In this document: positions 23,923 to 32,369 of the stretch, in pieces
Layout of the letters: each line of letters opens with the position of its first letter
How positions within the stretch are numbered: the stretch's first letter is position 1
Source of the DNA: Novosphingobium taihuense
GTDB taxonomy: Bacteria > Pseudomonadota > Alphaproteobacteria > Sphingomonadales > Sphingomonadaceae
Reading direction: 5' to 3'
NCBI RefSeq assembly: GCF_007830315.1
Contig: NZ_VLKJ01000017.1
Span: forward strand, 1 to 52,114
DNA: 52,114 nucleotides
The notes under the pieces: model-generated
Seen by the model: the letters and a program-made list of their open reading frames with translations, nothing else
Told to the model about the DNA's origin: nothing
Database searches by the model: none
Translations under genes and position numbers: made by a program

Positions 23923-25260
23923 TCAAGACCACACCAGCGCGGCGGCAAGCCCTGCCGCTGCGCAGATCGCCAGCACGGTCAGAATGCCCTTGCGCATGCG
24001 GAAGATGAGGAATGCCGCCAGCGCGGCAATGGCGGCCAAGCGCCAGTCGAAGCTTTGCAGCACTGGCAGGGACAACGAGGCGGGGCCGAACGCCACGTCG
24101 CGCGTTTCACGGAACAGCACGTGGATGGCGAACCACAAAGTGAGGTTGGCGATCACGCCGACGACTGCCGCGGTTATCGCGGCCAGCCCACCCTTGAGCT
24201 TGCGCGCATTGCCAAGCCGCTCGATCCATGGCGCGAAGGCGAATATCCAGATGAAGCAGGGGACGAAAGTCACCCAGGTGGTCAGCGCCGCCGCGAGCAG
24301 GCCCCCGACCATCGGCGAGAACGGTTCGGGCGCGCGGAAGCCGGCAAGATAACCGACGAACTGGGTGACCATGATCAGCGGCCCCGGCGTCGTCTCGGCA
24401 AGGCCGAGGCCGTCGGCCATCTCTCCGGCGCGCAGCCAGCCGTAAGTGTCGACCGCCTGCTGCGCCATGTAGGACAGGACCGCATAGGCACCGCCGAACG
24501 TGACGACAGCGAGCTTGGAAAAGAACAGGCCGACCTTCCAGAGGACGTGGTCCGATCCGAGCAGGGCAAGCACGGCGATCATCGGCGCGGCCCACAGCAC
24601 GGCGCCGGTTGCGATCGTGCGTATTGTCATCGCCCATGGCCGCTTTGAAGCGGGCGCGGGCCCATCGGCGTTGCTGAGGCCGAGCAGTTCAGGTCGTGCG
24701 GCAGCAGTTGCAAAGCCGATCACGCCTGCACCGAGCACGACCAGCGGGAAAGGTAACGAGAAGACAGCGAGTGCAATGAAAGCGCCGACCGCGAGCGCCT
24801 TCTGCAGCGGCGTCTTGAGCGCGCGTCCTGCAATGCGGATCAGTGCCTGCACTACGATGGCCAGCACCGCCGCCTTGATTCCGGTGAACAGCGCGGCGAA
24901 CCAGTGCAGGTCAGCCGCGAGCGCATAGAGCATGGACAGCGCAAGGATCACCAGTGCGCCGGGGATGACGAACAGCAGCCCCATGGCAAAGCCGCCCCGC
25001 ATGCCGTGGAGCTTCCAGCCGATCCAGGTGGCCAGTTGCTGGGCCTCGGGACCGGGAAGGAAATGGCAGAAGTTGAGCGCCTGGAGGAACTGCTCCTCGC
25101 TGATCCAGCCACGCTCCTCGACGATTTCGCGATGCATAAGCGCGATCTGCCCGGCCGGGCCGCCGAAGCTAAGGCAGCCTATGCGCAGCGAGACGCGGAC
25201 AAGCTCATCGAAGGAGGGCGTGACGGGAGAGGAAACCGGAACGCTTGAGGCATTGTGCAT
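23923..25260 (-). CDS. chrA: Chromate transporter
   Basis: ChrA exports chromate with the proton gradient. The protein (445 residues from the ATG at 25260) has two homologous CHR halves: the first with SLRIGCLSFGGPAGQIALMH and FHFLPGPEAQQLA-type sequence, the second with KLAVVTFGGAYAVLSYMAQQ and ETTPGPLIMVTQF. About ten hydrophobic segments are visible. A TTG at 25308 would extend it by 16 residues, but that leader lies in a hairpin sequence. It is convergent with the ars operon, making a small metal-oxyanion resistance segment. Confidence 0.92.
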   Translation of the reverse strand: MHNASSVPVSSPVTPSFDELVRVSLRIGCLSFGGPAGQIALMHREIVEERGWISEEQFLQALNFCHFLPGPEAQQLATWIGWKLHGMRGGFAMGLLFVIPGALVILALSMLYALAADLHWFAALFTGIKAAVLAIVVQALIRIAGRALKTPLQKALAVGAFIALAVFSLPFPLVVLGAGVIGFATAAARPELLGLSNADGPAPASKRPWAMTIRTIATGAVLWAAPMIAVLALLGSDHVLWKVGLFFSKLAVVTFGGAYAVLSYMAQQAVDTYGWLRAGEMADGLGLAETTPGPLIMVTQFVGYLAGFRAPEPFSPMVGGLLAAALTTWVTFVPCFIWIFAFAPWIERLGNARKLKGGLAAITAAVVGVIANLTLWFAIHVLFRETRDVAFGPASLSLPVLQSFDWRLAAIAALAAFLIFRMRKGILTVLAICAAAGLAAALVWS

Positions 25261-25275
25261 GCAATCGACCCATGA

Positions 25276-25305
25276 CCTGTAGCCCGCAAAAGCGGGTGCG
25301 ACAGG
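25276..25305 (-). other. Hairpin in the chrA leader
   Basis: Read on the minus strand, CCTGT...CCCGC-TTTT-GCGGG...ACAGG forms a two-part stem 16 bases before the chrA start. A further GC-rich stem (ACCGGG/CCCGGT) lies upstream. This could be a structured 5' UTR, a protein site or chance. Confidence 0.4.
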
Positions 25306-25435
25306 CAACGCTTGGGCACCGGCACGACCGCCACCTGACCGGGAGGTTGCTTTGCCCCGGTGGAGCCATCGATAGCACCGTGAACAGGGAATTCAACGCC
25401 CCGGCTTGGGTTTGATCTGGCATTTCGGAGGAGCA

Positions 25436-25469
25436 AATGGTGCCCCTAAGGTTCAAGGATGAGCACTCA
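25436..25469. repeat. 35-bp near-repeat, copy 1
   Basis: This 34-base stretch (starting AATGGTGCCCCT and ending GCACTCA) matches 50674-50708 in about 27 of 35 positions, in the same orientation. On the minus strand it reads as a GTGC...GCAC stem. It lies in the 295-bp gap between the chrA start and the end of the Tad operon, where no gene is visible. Confidence 0.5.
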
Positions 25470-25555
25470 AACGAATGGAAGACGTTACGACCGCAGCCTA
25501 ATCTTCGCCAAGGCCACCTGGTCGGTAAAAGCGGATATTGTTGGACTGGCTCGGT

Positions 25556-26029
25556 TCAAACCCACGTCGTCCAGTAGGCAAGGCTTCCCAGCGAGATGGC
25601 AACGCCTAGCGGGAACTTGGCGAAATCGTTCTTGTCACCGGCCGTTACAGTCTTGCCCAGGCTGCGCCGAACAATGAACCAGAGCACCACTGCGAACAGG
25701 CCGGAGACGGCAGTCAGGACGAGCAGCTTGACACCACCTGTTAGCGGAATGCCCGCAGCCACTGCTGCATAATACTTCGCATCTCCACCACCGACCATTG
25801 CTGCCCGGAACAGCAGCATACCCACCACCAGCGCAATCACGGCATGCAACAGGCCCGAACCCACCTGCTCAAACGATCCGCTGAAGGCATAGAGATGCCC
25901 CAATCCGATCAGCATGGTCACCAAGGTCAGCCAGTTCGGCAGACGACGGAAGCGGACGTCGAAATAGGCTGCAAGCAACAGGATGCCGATGAGCAGCCCG
26001 AGCAAAACCGAAGTTGTTGTCAGCATCAT
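25556..26029 (-). CDS. cpaA: Prepilin peptidase CpaA (TadV)
   Basis: This is the inner-membrane aspartyl protease that cleaves Flp pilin and pseudopilins of the Tad system. It is a short 157-residue, four- to five-helix form. The two catalytic aspartates are in AAYFDVRFRR (Asp24) and MVGGGDAKYY (Asp83, the GxGD motif). It has no methylase domain, as usual for CpaA. It is the last gene of the Tad operon and overlaps tadD by ATGA. Confidence 0.93.
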   Translation of the reverse strand: MMLTTTSVLLGLLIGILLLAAYFDVRFRRLPNWLTLVTMLIGLGHLYAFSGSFEQVGSGLLHAVIALVVGMLLFRAAMVGGGDAKYYAAVAAGIPLTGGVKLLVLTAVSGLFAVVLWFIVRRSLGKTVTAGDKNDFAKFPLGVAISLGSLAYWTTWV

Positions 26030-26643
26030 TTTTCGGCGACGCGCTTTCTGCGCGGACTGGTCTTGTCGAGGTCAATCCGGACAAAACTCTTTGCACCCGG
26101 GCTCTGTGCTTCGAGCGGCGGGATGACGATCTTTACCTCGAGAGGAGAGAGGCGGACGATCCTGCCATCCTCCTTGGCGGTGGGGACAGCGTAGTCAGCC
26201 GGCTTGGCAGCTTCGGCCATCGCTGCCTGCAACTGGCTGGAGCGCAGGCGCGCCATCTGCGTCGATTGATACAGCATGGCGAGATTGGCCCGATAGCTTT
26301 CATTGTCCGGATCCGCTTCGGCCGCCATCTGGAAGTATCGCGCAGCAAGATCGGCACGCCCAATTCTTGCGTATGCCACGCCGAGCCCGTTCAACGCAGG
26401 TGCCGGCCGTTCTCCCGTGGCAAGCGCCTGTTCGAACGATTTTGCCGCAAGGCCGGGGTTGCTCGCGTCAAGCTGCGAGCGGCCGATCTGCGTCAGCGAA
26501 TCGGTATTTGCCAACGCGGTCTGGACCTTGGCGGCGCGGGGACCGTGCATCAGGCCGAGCTTTTTCATTACGCCGCAGCCAGTCAATGCAAGCGCGAGCG
26601 GGGCCAGTGCCACCAAGCGGATGTGCGTGTGTTCCATGGTCAT
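26026..26643 (-). CDS. tadD: TPR lipoprotein TadD
   Basis: TadD helps assemble the Tad secretin in the outer membrane. The 205-residue protein has a lipoprotein signal ending ALTGC (Cys23) and tetratricopeptide-like helices between about 55 and 150 (for example NGLGVAYARIGRADLAARYFQMAAEADPDN region). The last 40 residues are basic and unlike TPR. The start ATG overlaps the tadC stop as ATGA; the upstream extension lies within tadC. Confidence 0.88.
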   Translation of the reverse strand: MTMEHTHIRLVALAPLALALTGCGVMKKLGLMHGPRAAKVQTALANTDSLTQIGRSQLDASNPGLAAKSFEQALATGERPAPALNGLGVAYARIGRADLAARYFQMAAEADPDNESYRANLAMLYQSTQMARLRSSQLQAAMAEAAKPADYAVPTAKEDGRIVRLSPLEVKIVIPPLEAQSPGAKSFVRIDLDKTSPRRKRVAEK

Positions 26644-27590
26644 TTTCCAGCTAGAGCAGGCAACAATTGGGTGGCCACCCTGATGGCGGCAGGCAGCATG
26701 AGCACGCCCAGCATGGTCGGCAGCATGCAAACAATCAGTGGCACGGAAATAAGCACGGGCAGCTTGTGCGCTTTTTCCTCGGCACGCATCCGGCGCTTTT
26801 CGCGCATCTCGGCCGCGAAAATCCGCAGCGTCGTGCCGATGCTCGACCCGAGCCGCTCGGACTGGATCAGCATGGTGCAGAACGAACTGATCTCGTCAAC
26901 GCCAGCCAGATTGGCCAAGCGGCGTAGTGCCTCTTCACGGCTTGCGCCTGCCCTCAGGTGAAGCGTTGTCCGAACCAGCAGACGGCTGACTTCCGGTTCG
27001 GCGTCGACCATTTCGCGGCTTATGCGATCAAGCGCCGCTTCAAGGCCAAGGCCAGCTTCGACGCACACCAGCAGGAGATCGAGGCAGTTTGGAAAGCCGT
27101 TCGTGATCGCTGTCTTCCGCGAGGAAGTCCGAACCCTGATGAAGTACGTTGGCCCCAGCAACGCAAGAGCCGCGCTGATCACGCCGACAAAGTAGAGATT
27201 GACGAGATCGAACTCCAACCCCGCAATCGCAAGGAAAAGCAGGCCCAGTGCCGGTACTGCAAAAACCATGATCAGGCGTATCAGCACATAGGCACGAGGG
27301 GCGATCGGGGATTCGAAACCCGCTGCAATCATCTTGGCCCGCAAGGCGTCAGGATTGCTGTCGGACAGGCTCAAGCCACTGTTCTCGACTGCCTCGACCA
27401 GCCGCGCCCATACTGCGCCTGCGCCGCTGGCCTTGTCCGCTGTCAGAGTGGGCCGGACCGATCCGACAGCCTTCACCCGGGTGCGGACCGTAGCGGAGGT
27501 CTGCGCGAACAGCACAGCCCGGTAGGAGCCCCAGGCGCACAGTCCGAAGAAAATGGCCAGGATGCCAAGGCGGATGAAGGTGTCGCTCAT
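26640..27590 (-). CDS. tadC: Tad platform protein TadC
   Basis: TadC is a polytopic inner-membrane protein that, with TadB, forms the assembly platform for the pilus ATPase. It has 316 residues, an N-terminal membrane segment, two central segments (around 130-175) and one at the C-terminus. The type II secretion F-domain lies between about 180 and 285, with GLGLEAALDRIS and RTTLHLRAGASREEALRRLA. The start is four bases after the tadB stop. Confidence 0.93.
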   Translation of the reverse strand: MSDTFIRLGILAIFFGLCAWGSYRAVLFAQTSATVRTRVKAVGSVRPTLTADKASGAGAVWARLVEAVENSGLSLSDSNPDALRAKMIAAGFESPIAPRAYVLIRLIMVFAVPALGLLFLAIAGLEFDLVNLYFVGVISAALALLGPTYFIRVRTSSRKTAITNGFPNCLDLLLVCVEAGLGLEAALDRISREMVDAEPEVSRLLVRTTLHLRAGASREEALRRLANLAGVDEISSFCTMLIQSERLGSSIGTTLRIFAAEMREKRRMRAEEKAHKLPVLISVPLIVCMLPTMLGVLMLPAAIRVATQLLPALAGK

Positions 27591-27594
27591 CCTC

Positions 27595-28584
27595 TCATAC
27601 CTTCAGGTCGACCATTCGCCGGATCCAGAAGATGCCGATGAAATAGAATATGATGAGGCCGGTATAGCCCTGGATGAACATGGGATCGTCTGCGACCTCG
27701 AGATAGAATTCGGGATTTACCGCAAACAGGAAGACGAAGGTGATGATCGGCAGGACCGAGAGCATCATCGCGCTGATCCTGCCCTCGGCACTCAACGAAC
27801 GGACCATGAGAAACAACGAACTGCGATCGCGGATCACCTTGGACAGGTTGCTGAGTATCTCGGCGAGGTTGCCCCCGGTCTCGCTTTGGACGGAGAGACT
27901 GACCGCAAACATCTTCACGTCGGGCAAGTCCCATCGCCATGCCATGTTGGCGAGCGAGTCACCGAGATCCGAACCATAGGCTACCTCGTCTGCCACTAGC
28001 GCGAATTCTCTGCGCAGCGGATCGTCCATTTCTTCTGTAAGCAGTTCGAGCGCAGAGGTCATGGGGTGTCCCGCCTGAAGGGCACGGGTGAAGATTTCCA
28101 GAGCGAGCGGAAACTGTTCTTCCAGCTTCTTGCGCTTGTTCATCGCGCGACGATTGAAGAACACCATGGGCAGGCCGAAGCCGACCGCGCCGCCGAAGCT
28201 CAGAATAAGAAGCAGTGCACCAACCGAAAGACCGGCTGGTGAATTTGTGGCATAGGCAGTACCGGCCAGCGTCAACACCACGGTTACCCCAACCATGACA
28301 TAGATGACGGTTTGAGTGGCCACGCCGAGATCGGCGCGACTGATGCTCCAGTATAGGCGGGAATAGAGCGAGCGGGTGCGAAGATTGCGTGCGCTTCGAT
28401 CGCCCCGCAACAGTGAGAGTTCAGCCGCCTTGGCATCGTGCGCGCGCAGATTTTCGAGTTGACGGGATACCTGCTTGCGCCTCTCGCGACTGGACAGCAG
28501 GGCGTTCAGGGCAAGTTGGCCGAGGAACACCACGCACGCGAAAATCGCGAGAAAGCCCAGGATTTTGAGGATAAGAGCGCTCAT
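27595..28584 (-). CDS. tadB: Tad platform protein TadB
   Basis: TadB is the partner platform protein in the inner membrane, 329 residues. It has an N-terminal segment (about 5-25), two segments around 95-145, an F-domain (about 165-290, with ALQAGHPMTSALELL) and C-terminal segments. It overlaps the TadA ATPase gene as ATGA, matching the conserved order tadA-tadB-tadC. Confidence 0.93.
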   Translation of the reverse strand: MSALILKILGFLAIFACVVFLGQLALNALLSSRERRKQVSRQLENLRAHDAKAAELSLLRGDRSARNLRTRSLYSRLYWSISRADLGVATQTVIYVMVGVTVVLTLAGTAYATNSPAGLSVGALLLILSFGGAVGFGLPMVFFNRRAMNKRKKLEEQFPLALEIFTRALQAGHPMTSALELLTEEMDDPLRREFALVADEVAYGSDLGDSLANMAWRWDLPDVKMFAVSLSVQSETGGNLAEILSNLSKVIRDRSSLFLMVRSLSAEGRISAMMLSVLPIITFVFLFAVNPEFYLEVADDPMFIQGYTGLIIFYFIGIFWIRRMVDLKV

Positions 28585-29999
28585 CGGCCATATCCCATCG
28601 GTGGCTTGAACAACTCGGGATCAAGGTAGATGCCCATGGACTTGAGGACGCCCGCAAAATGGGGACGGACGCCGGTCGCTTCGAACTGTCCCAATACCCG
28701 CCCGTCACTGTCGCGGCCCGATTGACGGAAGCGGAAGATTTCCTGCATGGAAATCACCTCCCCCTCCATGCCGGTAACCTCGCTGATCGAGAGCGTCTTT
28801 CTGCGACCGTCGGGCAGGCGTCCAACCTGAATTACGACGTTGATCGCGGAAACGATCTGCGAGCGGATCGTGCGCATCGACATTTCCAGTCCTGCCATGC
28901 CGACCATCTGCTCGATACGCGCGAGCGCATCACGCGCGGTATTTGCGTGGACTGTGGTCATCGATCCGTCGTGCCCGGTGTTCATCGCTTGGAGCATGTC
29001 GAAAGCTTCGCCCGAGCGGCATTCGCCGAGGACGATGCGATCCGGGCGCATGCGCAAGGCGTTGCGGACGAGATCGCGCTGGTTGACTTCGCCACGGCCT
29101 TCGATGTTGGCCGGCCGTGTCTCGAGCCGGGCAACATGCTCCTGCTGCAATTGCAGTTCGGCCGAATCCTCGATCGTGACGATGCGCTCGTGCCCGTTGA
29201 TGTAGCTCGACAAGGCGTTGAGCATCGTCGTCTTGCCCGAACCGGTCCCACCCGAGATTATGATGTTGAGGCGGCCTTGCACCACGGCCTGCAGAAGCAT
29301 GGCCATTTCCTCGGTCAGGCTTTCGAATTCGACCATGCGTTCCATGCTGATCGGTGTCTTCGAAAACTTGCGGATCGAGAGCAACGAACCGTCGATTGCC
29401 AGCGGAGCGATGATCGCGTTCACACGCGAACCATCAGCGAGGCGCGCGTCGACGAACGGCGAAGCTTCGTCAACGCGCCGACCAACGGCGCTGACGATCT
29501 TCTGGATGATGCGCAGGAGGTGCTTCTCGTCCTTGAAACGCGTCGGAGCCCGCTCGAGCACGCCGCGCCTTTCGACGAAAACCGTCTCCGAACCGTTCAC
29601 GAGGATATCGGAAATCGTCTCGTCCTTGAGGAGCGGTTCGAGCGGGCCCAAGCCGACGAGCTCGTCGAGGATCTCGTCTACGAGATCGGCCTTTTCATAG
29701 CGGTTGAGGGCAAGCGACCGCTCGGCGATGATTTCGTCGATTACCGGGCCAAGTTCGCGGGCCAGTTCCTCACGCGAAAAGCGATCGATCAATGCAAGAT
29801 TGACGCGCTCGAGCAACTCGCGGTGAATATCGACCTTGATGTTGAGCCGATTGTCCGTTTCAGACCGCTCTGGTTCGCGGGTTGTGCCCTTGCCCCCTTC
29901 ACCGGTCCGGATTACCGGCTCGAACGATTGCTCCGGGATGGCATAGCGCTTATTCTGATCTTCAGCGCTCTTGGCTCGTGGCTTTCGGATATCCCACAT
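28581..29999 (-). CDS. cpaF: Tad pilus ATPase TadA/CpaF
   Basis: This is the cytoplasmic secretion ATPase that drives Flp pilus extension and, in some species, retraction. The 472-residue protein has an N-terminal domain rich in charged residues and the CpaF core. Walker A is GGTGSGKTT (250-258). A Walker B-like GECRSGEAFDMLQAMNTGHDGS follows near 310-330, including the Asp-box and His-box pattern of type II/IV ATPases. It overlaps cpaE by one base (TGATG). Confidence 0.95.
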   Translation of the reverse strand: MWDIRKPRAKSAEDQNKRYAIPEQSFEPVIRTGEGGKGTTREPERSETDNRLNIKVDIHRELLERVNLALIDRFSREELARELGPVIDEIIAERSLALNRYEKADLVDEILDELVGLGPLEPLLKDETISDILVNGSETVFVERRGVLERAPTRFKDEKHLLRIIQKIVSAVGRRVDEASPFVDARLADGSRVNAIIAPLAIDGSLLSIRKFSKTPISMERMVEFESLTEEMAMLLQAVVQGRLNIIISGGTGSGKTTMLNALSSYINGHERIVTIEDSAELQLQQEHVARLETRPANIEGRGEVNQRDLVRNALRMRPDRIVLGECRSGEAFDMLQAMNTGHDGSMTTVHANTARDALARIEQMVGMAGLEMSMRTIRSQIVSAINVVIQVGRLPDGRRKTLSISEVTGMEGEVISMQEIFRFRQSGRDSDGRVLGQFEATGVRPHFAGVLKSMGIYLDPELFKPPMGYGR

Positions 30000-31192
30000 C
30001 AGCGCGTGCCCCCACTCTGCAACAGGTCGATGACCGAAGTGGCCAGCCCGGCAACGGATGTCCCGAACGCGCTCTTGCGCACCAGTTCGTGGATCAGCAC
30101 ACCCTGATCCTGCGCGCGCGCGAGGTCGGCATTGTCACGAGGGAGTTTGGCGAGGATATTCCGGTCAAGCGTGCGTTCGATGTCACTGACATCGATCGGC
30201 TTGAAGAGCTTTCGCTCCATCTTGTTGACGACCACATGGACCTTGCTGCGCGGGACGCCGATGGCGTCGAACAGTTCACTGGTCCGCTTTACCTGGCGCA
30301 GGCTCGGCAGGGTCGGTTCGGTGACCAGCAGAAGAAGGTTGGCGGAGTACGCCACCGAAGCCGACCAGTTTGACCAGTTCGCCGGGAAATCGAGAACGAC
30401 CATTTCATATGTTGTTCTCAGCTGCTCGATCACGCGGAGGATTGCTTCGTGCGAGACCGAATCCGAAGATGGTATCTTGTCCGGCACGGCCAGCACGGCA
30501 AACCCATTGCGTCCCTCTGGAGCGAGAGCCTTCAGCAGTTCCTCGTCGAGCCTGTCTTCCGCCTCGATAAGATCGGTAAATGAGCCGCTCCGGTCCGCGC
30601 CGAGGTACGCTCCGACACTGCCGAACTGCAGATCAAGGTCACCCAGGATGACGCGCCGACCTTCAGGTGTCGAGCGGGCCAGAGCACTGGCAAGGTGGGT
30701 GGCAACGCTTGTGGCACCACAGCCACCCGACGATCCCACCACCCCGATCAGGGGCGCGAGCCGCAGCGCCGTCGCCGGCTGCGCCTTGCGCGCCACAGCG
30801 TCGAGGCAGGCTTGGGTGAGTTCAGGCACGGTGAGCGGTAGGCTCAGGACATCGGTCACCCCTTCGCGCACCAACGTCCGCACCAGCGACATCTCTGGCG
30901 AGGAAATGGCTGCAATCACGGGATATGGCGGATTGGAGCGGACGAGGTTTACCAGCCGGTTGACCGACCGCCTGCTTGATGGATCCACTTCCAGAACAAC
31001 CACCGCAAGGCCGCCCAGCTTCTCAAACGGAATGGTCTCGTCATTGCCCACTGACCGTATCATGAGAATGACCCGGGTCGCCGCGTCTGCCTGCTCCAGC
31101 AGATCGCCTGCCTGGCGCTCGCTGACGAACACGCCGACCGGCGGCGTGTCAAAAGCAGAAGGTCCAGGATGGGGTTGGTCCGAATAATCCAT
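29999..31192 (-). CDS. cpaE: Tad localisation ATPase CpaE/TadZ
   Basis: CpaE places the Tad machine, often at a cell pole. The 397-residue protein has an N-terminal receiver-like domain (about 15-135, without clear phosphoacceptor set) and a MinD/ParA-like ATPase domain. The P-loop is deviant, GVVGSSGGCGATS (about 150-162), lacking the usual lysine of GKGG, as seen in other CpaE proteins. The ATPase core continues with LGDLDLQFGSVG. Confidence 0.93.
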   Translation of the reverse strand: MDYSDQPHPGPSAFDTPPVGVFVSERQAGDLLEQADAATRVILMIRSVGNDETIPFEKLGGLAVVVLEVDPSSRRSVNRLVNLVRSNPPYPVIAAISSPEMSLVRTLVREGVTDVLSLPLTVPELTQACLDAVARKAQPATALRLAPLIGVVGSSGGCGATSVATHLASALARSTPEGRRVILGDLDLQFGSVGAYLGADRSGSFTDLIEAEDRLDEELLKALAPEGRNGFAVLAVPDKIPSSDSVSHEAILRVIEQLRTTYEMVVLDFPANWSNWSASVAYSANLLLLVTEPTLPSLRQVKRTSELFDAIGVPRSKVHVVVNKMERKLFKPIDVSDIERTLDRNILAKLPRDNADLARAQDQGVLIHELVRKSAFGTSVAGLATSVIDLLQSGGTR

Positions 31193-31209
31193 GCGGTCTC
31201 GCTGGTGTC

Positions 31210-31836
31210 CTAGTTCGAGGTCGTGCCGGCGCCGTCTTCCATCGGCAGGGTGAATGCAAAATCGGGAAGGTCGATGGCAGCGTTCAACAATACGCCGATC
31301 ATGGGCTGGTACTGCATGTTGGTCAGCCGCACGGTGACAAGCGGGACGACTTCAATGCCGTCCGGGTCGCCGGCAAAGCCCAGCCCCGAACCTACGTATT
31401 CGATCTGGACATTGCTGTCCTGGATCGAGGAATCAAACACGCGCATCCGGTTGGCGACATTTGTCAGTGCTGTGGAACTGGCCGCATTCGAAGTCAGGCA
31501 GTTCGCGCTGCAGCTGCATCCGGAGGTGGTACAGACGGTCTTCCCGAGTGCTTCGGCAGGTATCGTCGACCCTTGCGTCAGCGTCACCGTGGTGCCGCCG
31601 ACTGTTACCACGCGACCGATGTAGCTTTCCGTCAGCAACCCCGTCGCGACAGGATCCGTGACCACCGCCATGCGCGCGCCCATTTGCGTGGCCTTTTCGA
31701 GCTTGTTGATCTTCCACGCAAAGCCGCCGACATCGATCGCGCCGAAGACGAACATAATGAACAATGGCACCACGAGTGCAAACTCGGCCGTGGTTGCCGC
31801 CCGCTCGTCCCTGAAAAAGGTCCGCAGCCACGTCAT
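31210..31836 (-). CDS. tadF: TadE/TadF-family pseudopilin
   Basis: This minor pilin-like protein (208 residues) belongs to the TadE-like family. It starts with RDERAATTAEFALVVPLFIMFVFGAIDVG: a short leader, a Glu five or so residues into the mature part, then one hydrophobic helix. It is expected to be processed by CpaA and inserted in the inner membrane. It contains three close cysteines (CTTSGCSCSANC). It overlaps the previous gene by ATGA. Confidence 0.85.
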   Translation of the reverse strand: MTWLRTFFRDERAATTAEFALVVPLFIMFVFGAIDVGGFAWKINKLEKATQMGARMAVVTDPVATGLLTESYIGRVVTVGGTTVTLTQGSTIPAEALGKTVCTTSGCSCSANCLTSNAASSTALTNVANRMRVFDSSIQDSNVQIEYVGSGLGFAGDPDGIEVVPLVTVRLTNMQYQPMIGVLLNAAIDLPDFAFTLPMEDGAGTTSN

Positions 31837-32369
31837 ACGCCGATCCCTACGGCTTGCTGGCGCGCGAAAAGGGTCAGATCGCTGTCAAAGCCCCCCATCG
31901 ACTTCAGCAGGCTGGGGTAATTCGGTTTGCCGATGACCGTGATGAGCGGGGCCACCCCCGTCTCGGAATAGATGCCGGTGGTCTGTGCGACACACTGGTA
32001 CTTGATCTCGACTTCTCCTGCTCCCGAAGCCGCACTCCACGACCACAGGCGTGCATTGCTGCCAGCGGTGACCGAGCCATAGACCGCAACGTTGGCGATG
32101 CCCGACCAGGCCGCATTCGCAGTGGACAGGTTCTGTTCAGCAGCCACGGCCGAGCAATTCCAGGTCGATAGCGGCAGCCTGCTGGCATAGCGCGCGGCAT
32201 CGCGCACGCCTTTGAGCACCTGATGCTCGGAATAAAGAAAATGCCCGCTCTCGATCGCCATGCACAGCACGAAGATCGCGATGGGCGCGATCAGTACGGT
32301 TTCCATGGCCGCTGCACCGCGATTGTCGGCTGCGAGGCTGCGCAAGAGGCGGGTCAGCCGTCGCATCAT
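31833..32369 (-). CDS. tadE: TadE-family pseudopilin
   Basis: This 178-residue protein has the TadE N-terminus: basic residues, then NRGAAAMETVLIAPIAIFVLCMAI with Glu in the prepilin position, then one membrane helix. The rest is probably periplasmic, with two cysteines. It is the second TadE-like protein of the locus. Start ATG overlaps the tadG stop. Confidence 0.85.
   Translation of the reverse strand: MMRRLTRLLRSLAADNRGAAAMETVLIAPIAIFVLCMAIESGHFLYSEHQVLKGVRDAARYASRLPLSTWNCSAVAAEQNLSTANAAWSGIANVAVYGSVTAGSNARLWSWSAASGAGEVEIKYQCVAQTTGIYSETGVAPLITVIGKPNYPSLLKSMGGFDSDLTLFARQQAVGIGV

Noticed and set aside
25545..25575. GGTTCAAACCCA resembling a tRNA T-arm
   Set aside because: It is the complement of the last codons of cpaA (ending TTWV and stop); no other tRNA parts are around it.
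28659..30107. 482-codon open frame on the plus strand
   Set aside because: It is opposite cpaF, which has a clear Walker A motif; the composition is of shadow type.
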